A stretch of DNA of 64,000 bases from Hemicordylus capensis. Taxonomy: Eukaryota > Chordata > Lepidosauria > Squamata > Cordylidae. The position numbers and the translations under genes were made by a program. The first letter of the stretch is position 1. Every line of letters begins with the position of its first letter. This document shows, one piece after another, positions 42,601 through 49,307 of the stretch. The notes beneath the pieces were generated by a model that was not told the DNA's origin, did no database searches, and saw nothing but the letters and a program-made list of their open reading frames with translations. Where the stretch lies: assembly GCF_027244095.1 (NCBI RefSeq), contig NC_069669.1:8582501-8646500 (forward strand), read 5' to 3'.

Positions 42601-43891
42601 AGTTACCACGTCGCCAGCCGCAAGGGCTTCCGTCCTTGTATGTGTGCTTGACTTAGGGGAAGGTTGCCACCAGTTGTTGCCTGTGGTCAGCTCACGGCAG
42701 GAACCTTTGTACTGATGGAGAAGCCGCTGCCAATCTGTGCAGACAATACCAAGCTAGATCGACCAATGGTCTATAAAGGCAGCTTCCTAGTTTCCTTTTA
42801 ATAAGGGCCGCAACTTCTCAGTGGGGAATTTTCAGAGACAAGACAGATCCCCCCATGAAAACAGAGGTAGTACAATTCTGTGAGAGGGCTGTAAAGGTAA
42901 AGTGTACCGTCAAGACGATTTCGACTCCTGGCGCCCACAGAGCCCTGTGGTTTCCTTTGGTAGAATACAGGAGGGGTTGACCATGGCCTGGGCTTGTACT
43001 GCACTAGAAAGCCCATCCTTGAAACTTCCATCCATACAAAGGTTCCTGCTGTGATCTGCCAGGGAGAGAGGAAACTTGGAACCTGGCAACCTTGGTGGTG
43101 TTCTTCCCACAGCGGCCACATTCCCGCAGGGGAAGATCTTGCGGTGCCCACACATGTAGTCTCCCCTTCAGTTGCACGCCAGGGTGGGCCCTGCTTAGCA
43201 AAGGGGACAATCCGTGCTTGCTACCACAGGACTAGCAAAGCAAAAGGCTGTGCACATCAGGGGGGTTGTGGGGGAATAAAGATGCCCAGCGGATTTAAAC
43301 ACTCATGGGATGCCTCGGGCACTGTTCTCTGTAACAAGGACTCCCAGAGCCTGTTGACTACAACTCCCAGCATCTCCTGCTCCAAGTCCTTTGGGGTTCA
43401 TGGGAGTGGTAGTCGCCAACATATGGGGATCCCCGTTAAAGGGAATACTGACCCCAGGGTACTCATGGGCATTACTGCACACATTTGGGTACCAGCGAGG
43501 CTTTTATATTGATTGCAGGTGTACCGTAGAATAAAAGAGACACCCAAAACTGCAGAGCTGGTAGCTGCTTTGGTTACCATGTGTGAAGCCTGCCCGTCCC
43601 AATTCCAGGGTTCATCTTTTGCTTTTGGTTCCAGTTTTTTGTCTCTGTGCATTCTCCTGTTTTTGGCCAGGAAGTCTGTTTTGGGATGTTTTCTTCTTCT
43701 TCTTCTCCTCCTCCTAACCTTGAGCTCTCATTTGTGCCCAGGCCATGCAAGCCGAACTCCTCCCACTTCTAGAACCCGGGCGTGTTCCCGAAGGTTCCAG
43801 AGCATCTTTGTACCGTGCCATGTACACACTGCTGTGTGAAGGGGGAGGGCGCTTCCCTGTGCTTGTACACGATGATGAACTAGCCCGCTGA
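27568..43891 (+). CDS. TEDC2: TEDC2, tubulin epsilon and delta complex protein 2 (9 coding exons, gene span)
   Basis: TEDC2 partners TEDC1 and the delta and epsilon tubulins and is needed for stable centriolar triplet microtubules (known from the mammalian proteins). I joined nine exons by eye: 27568-27593, 27864-27962, 28885-28940, 30001-30682, 35067-35183, 37364-37446, 39437-39550, 41124-41341 and 43742-43891. Every junction is GT/AG, all phases agree, and the sum is 1545 nt (514 residues plus stop). The protein starts MLPAESAHRLVSLL, close to human MLPADCSRRLVAEL as I remember it. It contains ALEKALRVR, then YESLLMLEGVQAIVSQCL (human YRCLLTLEGLQAMVGQCL), YYSSPQEL (human VYSSTQEL), and a C-terminus AELLPL...YTLLCEGGGR (human AELLPL...HSLLCEGGAR). 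It is longer than human TEDC2 (about 433), mainly in exon 4. In mammals CCNF lies upstream and NTN3 downstream; I see neither here. Confidence 0.93.
27660..27800 (+). mobile_element. tRNA-Ala-derived SINE, 5'-truncated (TEDC2 intron 1)
   Basis: From the B box region (gttcagcccctggcagcatc) to gcactaggcagcttaa. Confidence 0.75.
27864..27962 (+). CDS. TEDC2: TEDC2 exon 2
   Basis: The acceptor is tcattttcag and the donor gtaggt. It encodes LVSLLTQALEDC then a Gln-rich helix (EHQQQLQQNL) and VRCRALLGDW, matching human LVAELQGALDACAQRQ and CRRLLHAW. This is a predicted short N-terminal coiled coil. Confidence 0.92.
28073..28374 (-). mobile_element. Composite 5S/tRNA SINE (TEDC2 intron 2)
   Basis: Complete copy; gaacatgggaagctgccata ... 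acaagaccagctctctt. It faces the next copy with its 5S end. Confidence 0.87.
28393..28632 (+). mobile_element. Composite 5S/tRNA SINE, head truncated (TEDC2 intron 2)
   Basis: Starts inside the 5S part (ggggagtctacatgtgtgat); body to ggcagcttcctgtgtttct. With the previous copy it makes a head-to-head inverted pair. Confidence 0.85.
28885..28940 (+). CDS. TEDC2: TEDC2 exon 3
   Basis: The acceptor is ttctctgctag and the donor gtaagg. It encodes a short, Pro- and Lys-rich linker (ASQAPESPVPKDSKKDDQ). The linker is poorly conserved, so the call rests on phase: it completes the Trp codon of exon 2 and opens the Glu codon of exon 4. Confidence 0.85.
29375..29610 (-). mobile_element. MIR-like CORE-SINE (TEDC2 intron 3)
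   Basis: (ATT)n at 29371-29399, tail ctgctcttcctctaaggagc, CORE ggcccagagtcacccagcta, head ctctaaccactacaccacgc. Confidence 0.87.
29663..29799. mobile_element. hAT-like foldback MITE (TEDC2 intron 3)
   Basis: cagggctgcacaacttc / gaagttgtgcagtcc TIRs. TSD gtataaaa / gtatacca matches at 6 of 8. Confidence 0.78.
29803..29965. mobile_element. MITE with taccatatttac TIRs (TEDC2 intron 3)
   Basis: taccatatttacttgaatct at the left and gtttgggtaaatatggta at the right are inverted. Same family as 45886-46072. It ends 35 bp before the exon 4 acceptor. Confidence 0.72.
30001..30682 (+). CDS. TEDC2: TEDC2 exon 4 (large central exon)
   Basis: The acceptor is ttgcacggcag and the donor gtaagt; 682 nt are open throughout. 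It begins ESEPPAKELEELELLNKALE then KALRVR, matching human DLKELEFLTQALEKAVRVR. The rest is a basic, Ser/Pro/Lys-rich, probably disordered region that is longer than in human and accounts for most of the size difference. A MITE ends about 35 bp before the acceptor. Confidence 0.93.
30858..31066 (-). mobile_element. MIR-like CORE-SINE (TEDC2 intron 4)
   Basis: ttgctgttcctccaagtagc ... gctaaccactgcaccacact, full length. Confidence 0.86.
31067..31751. other. Intron 4 sequence, no repeat recognised
   Basis: A 95-codon plus frame (31506-31793) runs into a SINE and has no splice support, so it is treated as chance. Confidence 0.45.
31752..31957 (-). mobile_element. Composite 5S/tRNA SINE, body truncated
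   Basis: From ctctacctggagatgttgcc to ctgcaagactagcactctt. The tRNA B box is partly kept (gaatgaacctgggac). Confidence 0.78.
32060..32252 (+). mobile_element. tRNA-Ala-derived SINE
   Basis: atggctcagtgttcgagcat, tttgcatgcagaaggttcaa, end atatggcaacttcctcc. Confidence 0.85.
32253..32867. other. Intron 4 sequence, no repeat recognised
   Basis: About 615 bp, AT-rich. Confidence 0.5.
32868..33045 (+). mobile_element. tRNA-Ala-derived SINE, diverged
   Basis: tcatagtggtaaagcacctt ... actcagtataaggcagcttc. Confidence 0.8.
33085..33310 (-). mobile_element. LINE-tail-like A-rich repeat
   Basis: tatgccgccctcccaaaatg and gctcagggcggcttacaatt, followed by AAAAC-rich sequence, is an inverted LINE 3' end of L2 type. 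Confidence 0.5.
33646..33822 (-). mobile_element. Composite SINE body, no 5S part
   Basis: cataggaacataggaatcgg ... cctagagtggccctatcccc. Confidence 0.75.
33895..34065 (+). mobile_element. L2-tailed non-autonomous repeat, 3' part
   Basis: ccagtggctgttgcttgtat, gattgtgagccctttgggga, gagcggtatataaatattcc. Confidence 0.7.
34080..34640 (-). mobile_element. Non-LTR retrotransposon ORF2 C-terminal fragment
   Basis: Minus strand reads YLEGRFCRFPVEQRLGPYGP, GQAEDIIH, then after one stop VLYCPIYDEIGGKH: the degenerate Cys/His tail motif of LINE ORF2. The clade is not assigned. Confidence 0.55.
34641..35013. other. Intron 4 sequence before exon 5
   Basis: About 370 bp; no repeat recognised. Confidence 0.5.
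35014..35053. repeat. (CTT)n microsatellite forming the exon 5 pyrimidine tract
   Basis: About 13 units, ending 13 bp before the acceptor cag at 35064-35066. It occupies the place where U2AF would bind. Confidence 0.85.
35067..35183 (+). CDS. TEDC2: TEDC2 exon 5
   Basis: It encodes LREKCRLCQTSPDAIAARER then FVGKLQATVSFGSLWLQK, which resembles the human stretch around STQTSDSTDAAAAKTQFLQ. I chose the donor gtaaga after 35183 over gtatcc after 35151, because only the former gives a phase compatible with exon 6. The acceptor's pyrimidine tract is a CTT microsatellite (35014-35054). Confidence 0.85.
35327..35555 (+). mobile_element. Sauria SINE (TEDC2 intron 5)
   Basis: atggtgcagcagggaaatgc ... 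gtcgacaccaacttgacggc. A short internal deletion removes the tttcccagactatggg segment. Confidence 0.88.
35706..35945 (-). mobile_element. Sauria SINE (TEDC2 intron 5), inverted to the previous
   Basis: gttgtgccgtcgagttggtg ... ttccccactgtgccattaac. It forms an inverted pair with 35327-35555, 150 bp apart. Confidence 0.88.
35946..36544. other. Intron 5 sequence; LINE-like tail at 36195-36285
   Basis: tattgtaaaccactttgggg at 36217 resembles an L2-type 3' end. The rest is unannotated. Confidence 0.45.
36545..36652 (+). mobile_element. L2-tailed non-autonomous repeat, 5' part
   Basis: aacagaggcacccttttaaa ... tctatccagcccgggaacaa. Confidence 0.6.
36653..37056. other. Intron 5 sequence
   Basis: About 400 bp; no repeat or exon recognised. 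Confidence 0.45.
37065..37200. mobile_element. hAT-like foldback MITE, 136 bp, perfect 8-bp TSD (TEDC2 intron 5)
   Basis: cagggattctcaatgttggg / cccaacgttgagaatccctg. TGCTAGAG lies at 37057-37064 and 37201-37208. It is palindromic almost throughout and lies 163 bp before exon 6. Confidence 0.92.
37364..37446 (+). CDS. TEDC2: TEDC2 exon 6
   Basis: The acceptor is caccagccttcag and the donor gtaaga. It encodes PAEVKKGLMHLHDIHSLLKQ then RMEAETP, matching human AVEVEAEAGRLRKACSLLRL and RMREELSAAP. Of the several nearby AG dinucleotides, only the one at 37362-37363 fits the incoming phase. Confidence 0.87.
37735..38275 (+). mobile_element. tRNA-Ala-derived SINE with two insertions (TEDC2 intron 6)
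   Basis: tRNA part at 37735-37825 (ccaggttcaatccctgg); unclassified sequence about 37826-38055; body resumes gcctgaaaccttggagagcc; MITE at 38101-38210; end aggcagcttccgatgc. Confidence 0.75.
38101..38210. mobile_element. hAT-like foldback MITE, 110 bp, 8-bp TSD, inside a SINE
   Basis: cagggattctcaacgttggg / cccaacattgagaacctctg. GTGTAGAC (38093-38100) and GTGTAGAT (38211-38218) flank it. The loop is shortened compared with 37065. Confidence 0.9.
38276..38871. other. Intron 6 sequence, unclassified
   Basis: 38570-38870 is A-rich and has broken frames with a LINE- or transposon-like look, but I cannot assign it. Confidence 0.4.
38872..39231 (+). mobile_element. Composite 5S/tRNA SINE carrying the exon 7 fragment (TEDC2 intron 6)
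   Basis: ggagagctggtcttatggta, TTAGCTAAGCAGGGTC, ATGGATGGGAGACTTG, degenerate tRNA part, then ggagaagccgctgct, the TEDC2 fragment, and the normal 3' end agtctgtgcaagac ... ggcagcttcctatg. Confidence 0.92.
39100..39159 (+). pseudogene. Partial copy of TEDC2 exon 7 embedded in an intron 6 SINE
   Basis: Sixty bases copy the start of exon 7: 26 identical bases (GGAGAAAATCTGACTTGGGA...), then 34 bases with 8 differences, all transitions. The reading frame stays open and reads GENLTWEREYESLLTLESVQ against the exon's GENLTWEREYESLLMLEGVQ. The Thr where this exon has Met is also Thr in human TEDC2. It sits inside the composite SINE 38872-39231, replacing nothing: SINE sequence resumes at agtctgtgcaagac. 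I see no good splice sites around it, so use as an exon is unlikely. Confidence 0.9.
39437..39550 (+). CDS. TEDC2: TEDC2 exon 7
   Basis: The acceptor is ttttctcttag and the donor gtgagt. It encodes AALGENLTWEREYESLLMLE then GVQAIVSQCLDKVEQLRE, the most conserved block of the protein. A partial copy of this exon lies about 340 bp upstream at 39100-39159. The donor is followed within 35 bp by a TATCT/CT microsatellite. Confidence 0.95.
39581..39651. repeat. (TATCT)n(CT)n microsatellite
   Basis: It begins 31 bp after the exon 7 donor. Confidence 0.95.
39895..40258 (+). mobile_element. L2-type LINE 3' ends, two adjoining pieces
   Basis: ctgtggaatgtatcccctag ... tcagccaggcttttagtgct and cttgtgaactgcctagagcc. 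A second piece (ccttcccagtgaggctctcc) follows at 40158. Confidence 0.72.
40263..40525 (+). mobile_element. L2-tailed non-autonomous repeat (gcaaagaggcacc family)
   Basis: aactgggcaaagaggcagct ... gattgtgagccctttgggga ... aaagcagtatataaatattt; full length. Confidence 0.78.
40747..40905 (-). mobile_element. MIR-like CORE-SINE (TEDC2 intron 7)
   Basis: cccgctcttcctctgagaag ... cccagagtgagtttcgtggc. The tRNA-like head is mostly lost. Confidence 0.75.
41124..41341 (+). CDS. TEDC2: TEDC2 exon 8
   Basis: The acceptor is cttcccttgacag and the donor gtaact. It encodes a variable Cys/Ser/Pro region, then PPVLYYSSPQELTDMEDLKL and QVAMLRQRLDIQK, matching human LLVYSSTQELQTLAALKLRV and AVLDQQIHLEK. The second part is a predicted coiled-coil heptad segment. 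Confidence 0.95.
41392..42287 (-). mobile_element. Composite SINE split by an L2 fragment (TEDC2 intron 8)
   Basis: SINE 41392-41622 and 42222-42287 (cactctgcttaacaaaggag). The tRNA A-box complement is intact (ccactgagctatggcccc), an older-type copy. Confidence 0.78.
41623..42215 (+). mobile_element. L2 LINE 3' fragment (TEDC2 intron 8)
   Basis: Reads MLHWLPVHFQARFKVLVLTF and KALHGLGPGCLSDRIRPYES; the 3' end is attgtgagccgccccgggca and ggtataaatattttaaat. It is 5'-truncated. Confidence 0.88.
42290..42546 (+). mobile_element. CR1 LINE 3' end (TEDC2 intron 8)
   Basis: gaggggtttggataacttca ... ctggactagatgggctttct ... agcagggctgttcttatgtt. Confidence 0.8.
42705..42797 (+). mobile_element. SINE 3' end fragment
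   Basis: tggagaagccgctgccaatc ... aaaggcagcttcctagtttc. Confidence 0.7.
42893..42985 (-). mobile_element. Sauria SINE 3' fragment
   Basis: aggtaaagtgtaccgtcaag ... atacaggaggggttgaccat. Confidence 0.82.
43057..43238 (-). mobile_element. Composite SINE, 5S side
   Basis: gccagggagagaggaaactt ... cctgcttagcaaaggggaca. Confidence 0.75.
43345..43425. mobile_element. Diverged foldback MITE
   Basis: tgactacaactcccagcatc and ttcatgggagtggtagtcgc are inverted arms. It lies 320 bp before exon 9. Confidence 0.55.
43742..43891 (+). CDS. TEDC2: TEDC2 exon 9 (last coding exon)
   Basis: The acceptor is catttgtgcccag; the exon ends at TGA 43889-43891. It encodes AMQAELLPLLEPGRVPEGSR, then ASLYRAMYTLLCEGGGR, then FPVLVHDDELAR. 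The LLCEGG motif and the AELLPL opening match the human C-terminus. Confidence 0.95.
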   Translation, partial: AMQAELLPLLEPGRVPEGSRASLYRAMYTLLCEGGGRFPVLVHDDELAR

Positions 43892-44042
43892 CCCGGAATT
43901 ATGGACCAGATGGATGAGAAGCTGCAGAATGAGCAGCACGCTCAGGCTGAAGTCCTTCAGGTGCTGCACTCCCTCGGGCTGTTCTGTGAATGATCAGGCT
44001 AGTGGTTTGTTGAGTGGCACCATCTTGTGCAATCGTGAAGCA

Positions 44043-44048
44043 AATAAA
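44043..44048 (+). terminator. TEDC2: TEDC2 polyadenylation signal AATAAA
   Basis: AATAAA lies 152 bp after the stop codon and is followed by a T/G-rich stretch, giving a short 3' UTR with no repeat in it. Confidence 0.7.
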
Positions 44049-44137
44049 ACTGTTTTATACCTGAGGTCTCTCGCCCTCGCACCATATACAGCTTCCTTCT
44101 GTCTGTCTTGGAATGCTTGTGTCCGGATCTGAGCCCC

Positions 44138-44292
44138 ACCATTCAAGAACGATGTTGATGAACTGGAATGGGTTCAGAAGGAGGCAGCCGAGATGGCGAG
44201 GGGGTCTGCAAACCAAGTCCTAGGAGGAATGACCAAAGGAGCTGGGAGTGTTTAACCCAGATAAGAGAAGGCTAAGAGGAGATATGATTGTT
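44138..44292 (+). mobile_element. CR1 3' UTR fragment
   Basis: gaactggaatgggttcagaa ... gagaaggctaagaggagata, the region just upstream of the CR1 3' end. Confidence 0.75.
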
Positions 44293-44352
44293 CAGATAGC
44301 TGCTATGACGACAAGTATTTCTATACTGCTCCTCAACAAAAGTTCTCAAAGT

Positions 44353-45885
44353 TCCTTCCAAGGCTTAGTGTCAAAATGCTCGGGGCATAATTGGTCTTAA
44401 GGGAGGCTGCGAAAGCCACAACTGTTAAGATGTTGAAATGTAAGCAGTTAAGCACTTAAATGGAAGCACTGTGTATAAATTGTTTAATAACTGCGAAGGC
44501 ACCCGCTGAAGATGGAATTCCTCCTCCGCCGCCGTAAGGATGCCTTCCAGAATCAGTTTTACTCCATAGCACAAAGTATCATATTATTAGGAGTGGGCCA
44601 GAAGTTAACATTTTTATCTTGAAAGGATGTTTCCAGGGATGGGGTGAGGGATATTTCACAGAAATCACCCGACTCACCTTCTTCACACCTTTCTTTACCT
44701 GTGTATGTGTGTCTTAATGGTAGCAACTGTATACTCCTCCCCCTCCCTATTTTTCACCCAAAACATGGTAGCGTGAGAGTGAGAAGCACTGAATCACTGG
44801 CTATGTTGTCACAAAGCCAACACAGAGAGAGGGCAATGCTTTCTCACTCCTGCATCTTGGGTGCAAACGATAGGAAAAAGGAAAATTGCAGCACCAATGG
44901 GGAATGATTATGACTGTGGTCAGTGGGGCGAACTCTTCATTCCTGTTTGCAGGCCCCTCCATATCACTGAAAATGTGGGGGGATACAAACAGGGTGTTGG
45001 GGGATACAAACAGAGTCGTAGCTCTGGAGAGCATAGCTGCTCAGTCATCTGATAGGTTCTCTTTCCATATTCGCTCCCCTGCAAATGGGCTGTTAGTATT
45101 TCTTCCGCCTCCTTCTCCACCTCTGATGCCGAAGCTCACCAAGGGGTGAGGGTGTTGATCTGAAATAGCAGGGAAGTGTCACCTAGCAACTTATCACCAT
45201 CCAAGGAGCCTTTGTTGGTGGGCTGAAAGTGACATATTGATGCTATTTTCAGAGTCACACTTCCTGAGGCCTCCTGTATTATTAAAGACAGTTGCATTCT
45301 TTTCTCCTTCCTTTGACTCACCAACATCGAAGGCGGCGGGATGCCTTTTTTCTAAGTCTATACCAAGTGAGGCAAGGCTTGCATTCTTTCAACCCATGTC
45401 TTCTGTTTGTTCTTTTGTTGATGTCTCGGTCTTCAGGCCATTGGCTGAGAAGTGGGACGGATATAGGCACATGTATACAGGGAAGTAAAGGAACACCCCT
45501 CAGTGCCCAACGGAAACTATTCTAGAGTTTTTACTGTTCCTGGTCCCTCCCACACCAGAGTTTTTCCTCTCCACCCTACCCACATTTTCCATTCCCCATT
45601 ATTTTCTCCAGCCTTTGCATCCTCACCGTTTGCTGGCAGAATCAACAAAGACACAGTTACTGCTTTTCATATGTCTTGTTAAAATAGTTTCACTGTTTCT
45701 CCGCTATCATTTGCCCTGCTGTTTGCGAAAGACCTTTTGTTTCTGTCCCAAAGAACTGCTCCTATTCTTCTACAGCTGTTTTCCATCCATTTTTACAACA
45801 GCAGGAACTCAGGATTTCCATGGCTTTGACCCCAATGTGGGGCAGATTCTTGCTGCTTATGAAAGCAAACCCTGTGCCATTGATA
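44353..45885. other. Intergenic DNA, 1.5 kb, little recognised
   Basis: An inverted L2-type tail lies at 44296-44352 and a 2-copy tandem (gggggatacaaacag) at 44980-45015. No gene. Confidence 0.5.
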
Positions 45886-46072
45886 CCGTATTTACTCAAA
45901 TAGACAATGACCCTGAGTTTAAGACGACCCCCTTTAAAAATATGGGTTAAATTTAGGTTATATCATTTACCCAAAAGGAAGAGGATCCTAAATTTAAAAC
46001 AATCCCTCGCTTTCTATCATCAAAGAATTGGGGGGGCGGGCATGTAGTCTTGGGTTCAAGTAAATACAGTCC
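45886..46072. mobile_element. MITE with taccgtatttactc TIRs
   Basis: ataccgtatttactcaaata and tgggttcaagtaaatacag are inverted. Same family as 29803-29965. Confidence 0.7.
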
Positions 46073-46193
46073 CGGTTATCCAAATGTCATTGTTACCATC
46101 AGTTAACAATGGACAGAAACACTGAATCTGGAAACATTTCTCCACCCACTTCTCACCATCTTACCTAAGTCCACGATCATTCCCATTTTACAG

Positions 46194-46499
46194 GGTGGTT
46201 TCCAGACAGCGAGCTTTGCACTGCAAAAAATGGTGTAAACTGCAACGTTTTTCTGGTGCCAATTTAAAACTGCAGTTGAAACTCATTGCCTCCAGTGGGC
46301 AAATACAGCTATTTCTCTGTGACACATGCGATGTTATAGGGCTGTAACGCAGCAATAAAATCCGAAAGAAGGCATCGGAAATGCGAACGGCACCTTGCTT
46401 ACAGCACAATGACTGCAAAATCAAGACACAGGCAGTATGGAAGGACACTTAAGGGAAACGTCATGACACTGTGGTAGCGTGCAATCTGGAAAGAGCCCA
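46194..46499. mobile_element. DNA transposon-like repeat with TIRs (family of 19337)
   Basis: ggtggtttccagacagc / gcaatctggaaagagccc. The interior ggcatcggaaatgcgaacgg matches the 19337 copy. Confidence 0.65.
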
Positions 46500-46596
46500 G
46501 GGGAGGCATTGAGACTGTTGCCCAGAGTCATCTTGTAGGGCTCTGGTAAGCAGGGGGAGAGCGACTGGCCCTATCCGTCCCCAGCACAGTACCTCT

Positions 46597-46892
46597 TAGG
46601 AAACTCCCTTATACTGAGTCAGACCATTGGTCTATCTAGCTCAGTATTGTCTTCACAAACTGGCAGAGGCTTCTCCAAGGTTGCAGGCAGGAATCTCTCT
46701 CAACCCTATCTTGGAGACGCTGCCAGGGAGGGAACTTGAAACCTTCTGCTCTTCCCAGAGCGGCTTCATCCCCTGAGGGGAATATCTTGCAGTGCCCACA
46801 CATGAAGTCTCCCATTCATATGCAACCATGGCAGACCCTGCTTAGCTATGGGGACAAATCATGCTTGCTACCACAAGACCAGCTCTCCTCCA
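46597..46892 (-). mobile_element. Composite 5S/tRNA SINE inserted in the host repeat
   Basis: aggaaactcccttatactga ... ccacaagaccagctctcctc. Host sequence continues with ctccagtgactt. Confidence 0.85.
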
Positions 46893-47029
46893 GTGACTTG
46901 ATGGTGCATATCTTATGTTTCTTTTTAGATTGTGAACCCTTTGGGGACAGGGATCCATTTTATTGGTTGATTGATTGATTTTCTTACTTATTTCTCTATG
47001 TAAACTGCTTTGGAAACTTTTGTTGAAAA

Positions 47030-47634
47030 GGTTGTGCTGTCGAGTTGGTGTCGACTCCCGGAGGCTTTACAGACAGGGCTGTTACCCAGAATCTCCTCCG
47101 AAAGAGAGTGTGTGCATTCATACAGCAGCCAAACTTCCCCCGAACTCAATCTGAGATCCTTGGAAGCACTCCACACACATTCGGGCTTTGTCTTCCAAAT
47201 TCTAGTTTATCTTGATATATTGGGGGTTATTAAAATGCTGGTTTTAAGCAAGTCCCCCCCACTTGGCTAGAAGGAAAACTAGGAGCTAGGAGGCATGCGA
47301 TGTTAACCTGAACTAAAAGAAAATCCTAGAGTGGAGGGTCTGCTTCCCTCAATGCCCAAAGTATATTTCGAAGTGGCTTTGCTCAGCATTTACCCTACAG
47401 CATGAAGCCATATGTGAATATCTCCCTGATGACCACAGAGCCATGTGGTTTTTTTGGTGGAATGCAAGAGAGATTTACCATTGCCTCCTCCCGTGCAGTA
47501 TGAGATGATGCCTTTCAGCACCTTCCAATCTCACTGCTGCCCAATATAGGAGTTTCCCATATTCTGGGGGAAATACCAGCGGGGATTCAAACCAACAGCC
47601 TCCTGCTCTCTAGGCAGGTTGCTTCCCCACTGTA
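47030..47634 (-). mobile_element. Sauria SINE split by a 353-bp repeat
   Basis: gttgtgctgtcgagttggtg to 47071, then 47425-47634 (gaccacagagccatgtgg ... ggttgcttccccactgt). Confidence 0.85.
47072..47424 (-). mobile_element. Unclassified repeat inside the Sauria SINE (family of 2717-3176)
   Basis: On the minus strand gggagatattcacatatggc ... agccctgtctgtaaagcctc, aligned along most of its length with 2717-3176. Confidence 0.7.
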
Positions 47635-47688
47635 CTGAAAAACGGTATATAAATAGTTATTGTTGTTTGTCCTAGTAATGCTCCATCT

Positions 47689-47972
47689 TAAGTCCATCTT
47701 GCATCCGAACCCAGGCTCTTCATGAAGCTCTGGTTCATTCCAGGGATCCTAGCTCCCTTCGCGGTCAGGACCGGTGGCTGCAAAGCGGAGGATGAAGGGA
47801 AGTCTTGTCCGTCGAAGAACAGCACGACGCAGGTTGGGATAGCATCCACGGCCTCACTACGACGAGGCCCGGACAGCAGGCGTACCTCTGACTCCGCCTG
47901 ACTACTTCCAACAAACGGAGATATCCAACTGTTGGCAGCACCAGCTTCTGATTCCTTTGTTATCTGGAGCTG
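47689..47972 (-). other. Open stretch without ATG start, unclassified
   Basis: About 95 codons are open on the minus strand (QITKESEAGAANSWISPFVG, SSQAESEVRLLSGPRRSEAV, PTCVVLFFDGQDFPSSSA), ending at TAA. It is CpG-containing and lies between repeats. It may be an old mobile-element or retrocopy fragment; I do not recognise it. Confidence 0.35.
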
Positions 47973-47984
47973 GTGAGGTCTTCA

Positions 47985-48167
47985 GGAGCATTCCTGGAAC
48001 TTGGGACCTTCCGCCTGCTAGCAGGCAGGTGTTCTTTCCAGAGTGGCCCCATCCCCGAAGGGGAAGATCTTCCAGGGCTCACACATGCAGTCTCCCATTC
48101 AAATGCAAACCAGGGTGGACCCGGCTTAGCAAAGGGGGCCATTTGCGGCCACAAGACCAGCTCTCCT
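47985..48167 (-). mobile_element. Composite SINE, body truncated
   Basis: ggaacttgggaccttccgcc ... caagaccagctctcctc. Confidence 0.8.
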
Positions 48168-48934
48168 CACGTTGTGCAGGGCGGCGGCAGCAGCAGCATC
48201 TGGGCTTGGACTTGTGGGACGGAGAGGCCTCCCAGCAACCTCCTGCTTCCACAAGAGGGCACTTCAGCCTCAGCCTCTCTTCTCTTTCCCCCTCCCATTA
48301 GCCCGGCTGTGTGGGTGTAACAGCCCGCCCTGCTGGTCCTCCCATCCATCGTCCCCCCGGCAATTGCAGAGGGGTCAGGTGTTCTCTTCATTTTTCTCCT
48401 GCAGAATGACTCACACGGTCCCAGCTGCTGCCCCTTTCCTCGCCCAGCGGGAAGGGGATGCTGTCAGAAACCAGACCTGTGCGCTTTCCAGCAAAGCCGG
48501 AGGCCCGATGCACAGAAGGACCTTTCCCCACCGGTACAGGCAGGGGATTCGAGGGTGTTTCAACAGGGGGGTCGCCTTGAGCATCTTTCTCCAACCAGCT
48601 GCCAGACTTCCAGCCGCATCTTAAACCAGGAGAATTGCAGCCCTGCTTTGCATTAGGACGCACCTTAGCCGGCAGGTGGCGGAAAGGAAGGAGCAGGCCC
48701 CCTGGGGAGGAGGGTGATTTTTTAATGAGCTGTCCTGTAGCACCGGTGCGGTTTTGGGGAGCGAAGGGTGGCCCAAAATGTTGCAGTGCCTGGGGTGAGG
48801 TGACCAAGGCTGCCTTGCCCCACACTTCTGTGGGGGGGGGGCAGCCCCCTTTCTAAGCTGACCCTTGCAACTTGGAAAGTGGCATGGGAAGGTTACCAGC
48901 AGCCTTCTCTTCTTGCCTCCCCCCCACACACCGA
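48168..48934. other. GC-rich intergenic DNA, no gene named
   Basis: Overlapping open frames on both strands (up to 150 codons) reflect high GC. I found no family motif and no convincing splice pair. Confidence 0.4.
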
Positions 48935-49288
48935 TATCCTGCTCTTCCTCCGAGGAGCTTGGAGTACATGCTTATTTTTATCCTCACAACAACCCTGTGA
49001 GGTAGGTTAGGATGCCTCTGAGTACCAGCTGCAGGGGAGTAACAGCAGGAGAAGGGGTACGCCCTCATCTCCTGCCTGTGGCTTCCAGCAGCATCTGGTG
49101 GGCCACTGTGCGAAACAGGATGCTGGACTAGATGGGCCTTCTTGGGCCTGATCCAGCAGGGCTGTTCTTATGTTCTGAGAGAGACATGACTGGCCCAGAG
49201 CCACCCAGGGAGTTTCATGGCTGCACGGGGATTCAAACTAGGGTCTTCCGAGTCCTAGTCCAGCACTTTAATCACTAGGCTATGCTGC
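48935..49288 (-). mobile_element. MIR-like CORE-SINE split by a CR1 end
   Basis: 48935-49008 (ctgctcttcctccgaggagc ... gtgaggtaggttagg) and 49176-49288 (ctggcccagagccacccagg ... actttaatcactaggctatg). Confidence 0.83.
49009..49175 (+). mobile_element. CR1 LINE 3' end inside a CORE-SINE
   Basis: atgcctctgagtaccagctg ... ggactagatgggccttcttg ... agggctgttcttatgttc. Confidence 0.83.
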
Positions 49289-49307
49289 CTTGTGCTTCTT
49301 GCACAAG

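Larger units (their letters stand above)
46545..47672 (+). mobile_element. L2-tailed repeat hosting two nested insertions
   Basis: Host pieces: 46545-46596 (gagcgactggccctatccgt), 46893-47029 (gattgtgaaccctttgggga) and 47635-47672 (aaacggtatataaatagtta). Confidence 0.82.

Noticed and set aside
48168-48934. Gene in the GC-rich block with 145-150 codon frames
   Set aside because: Frames are open on both strands at once because of composition; no motif or exon structure supports them.
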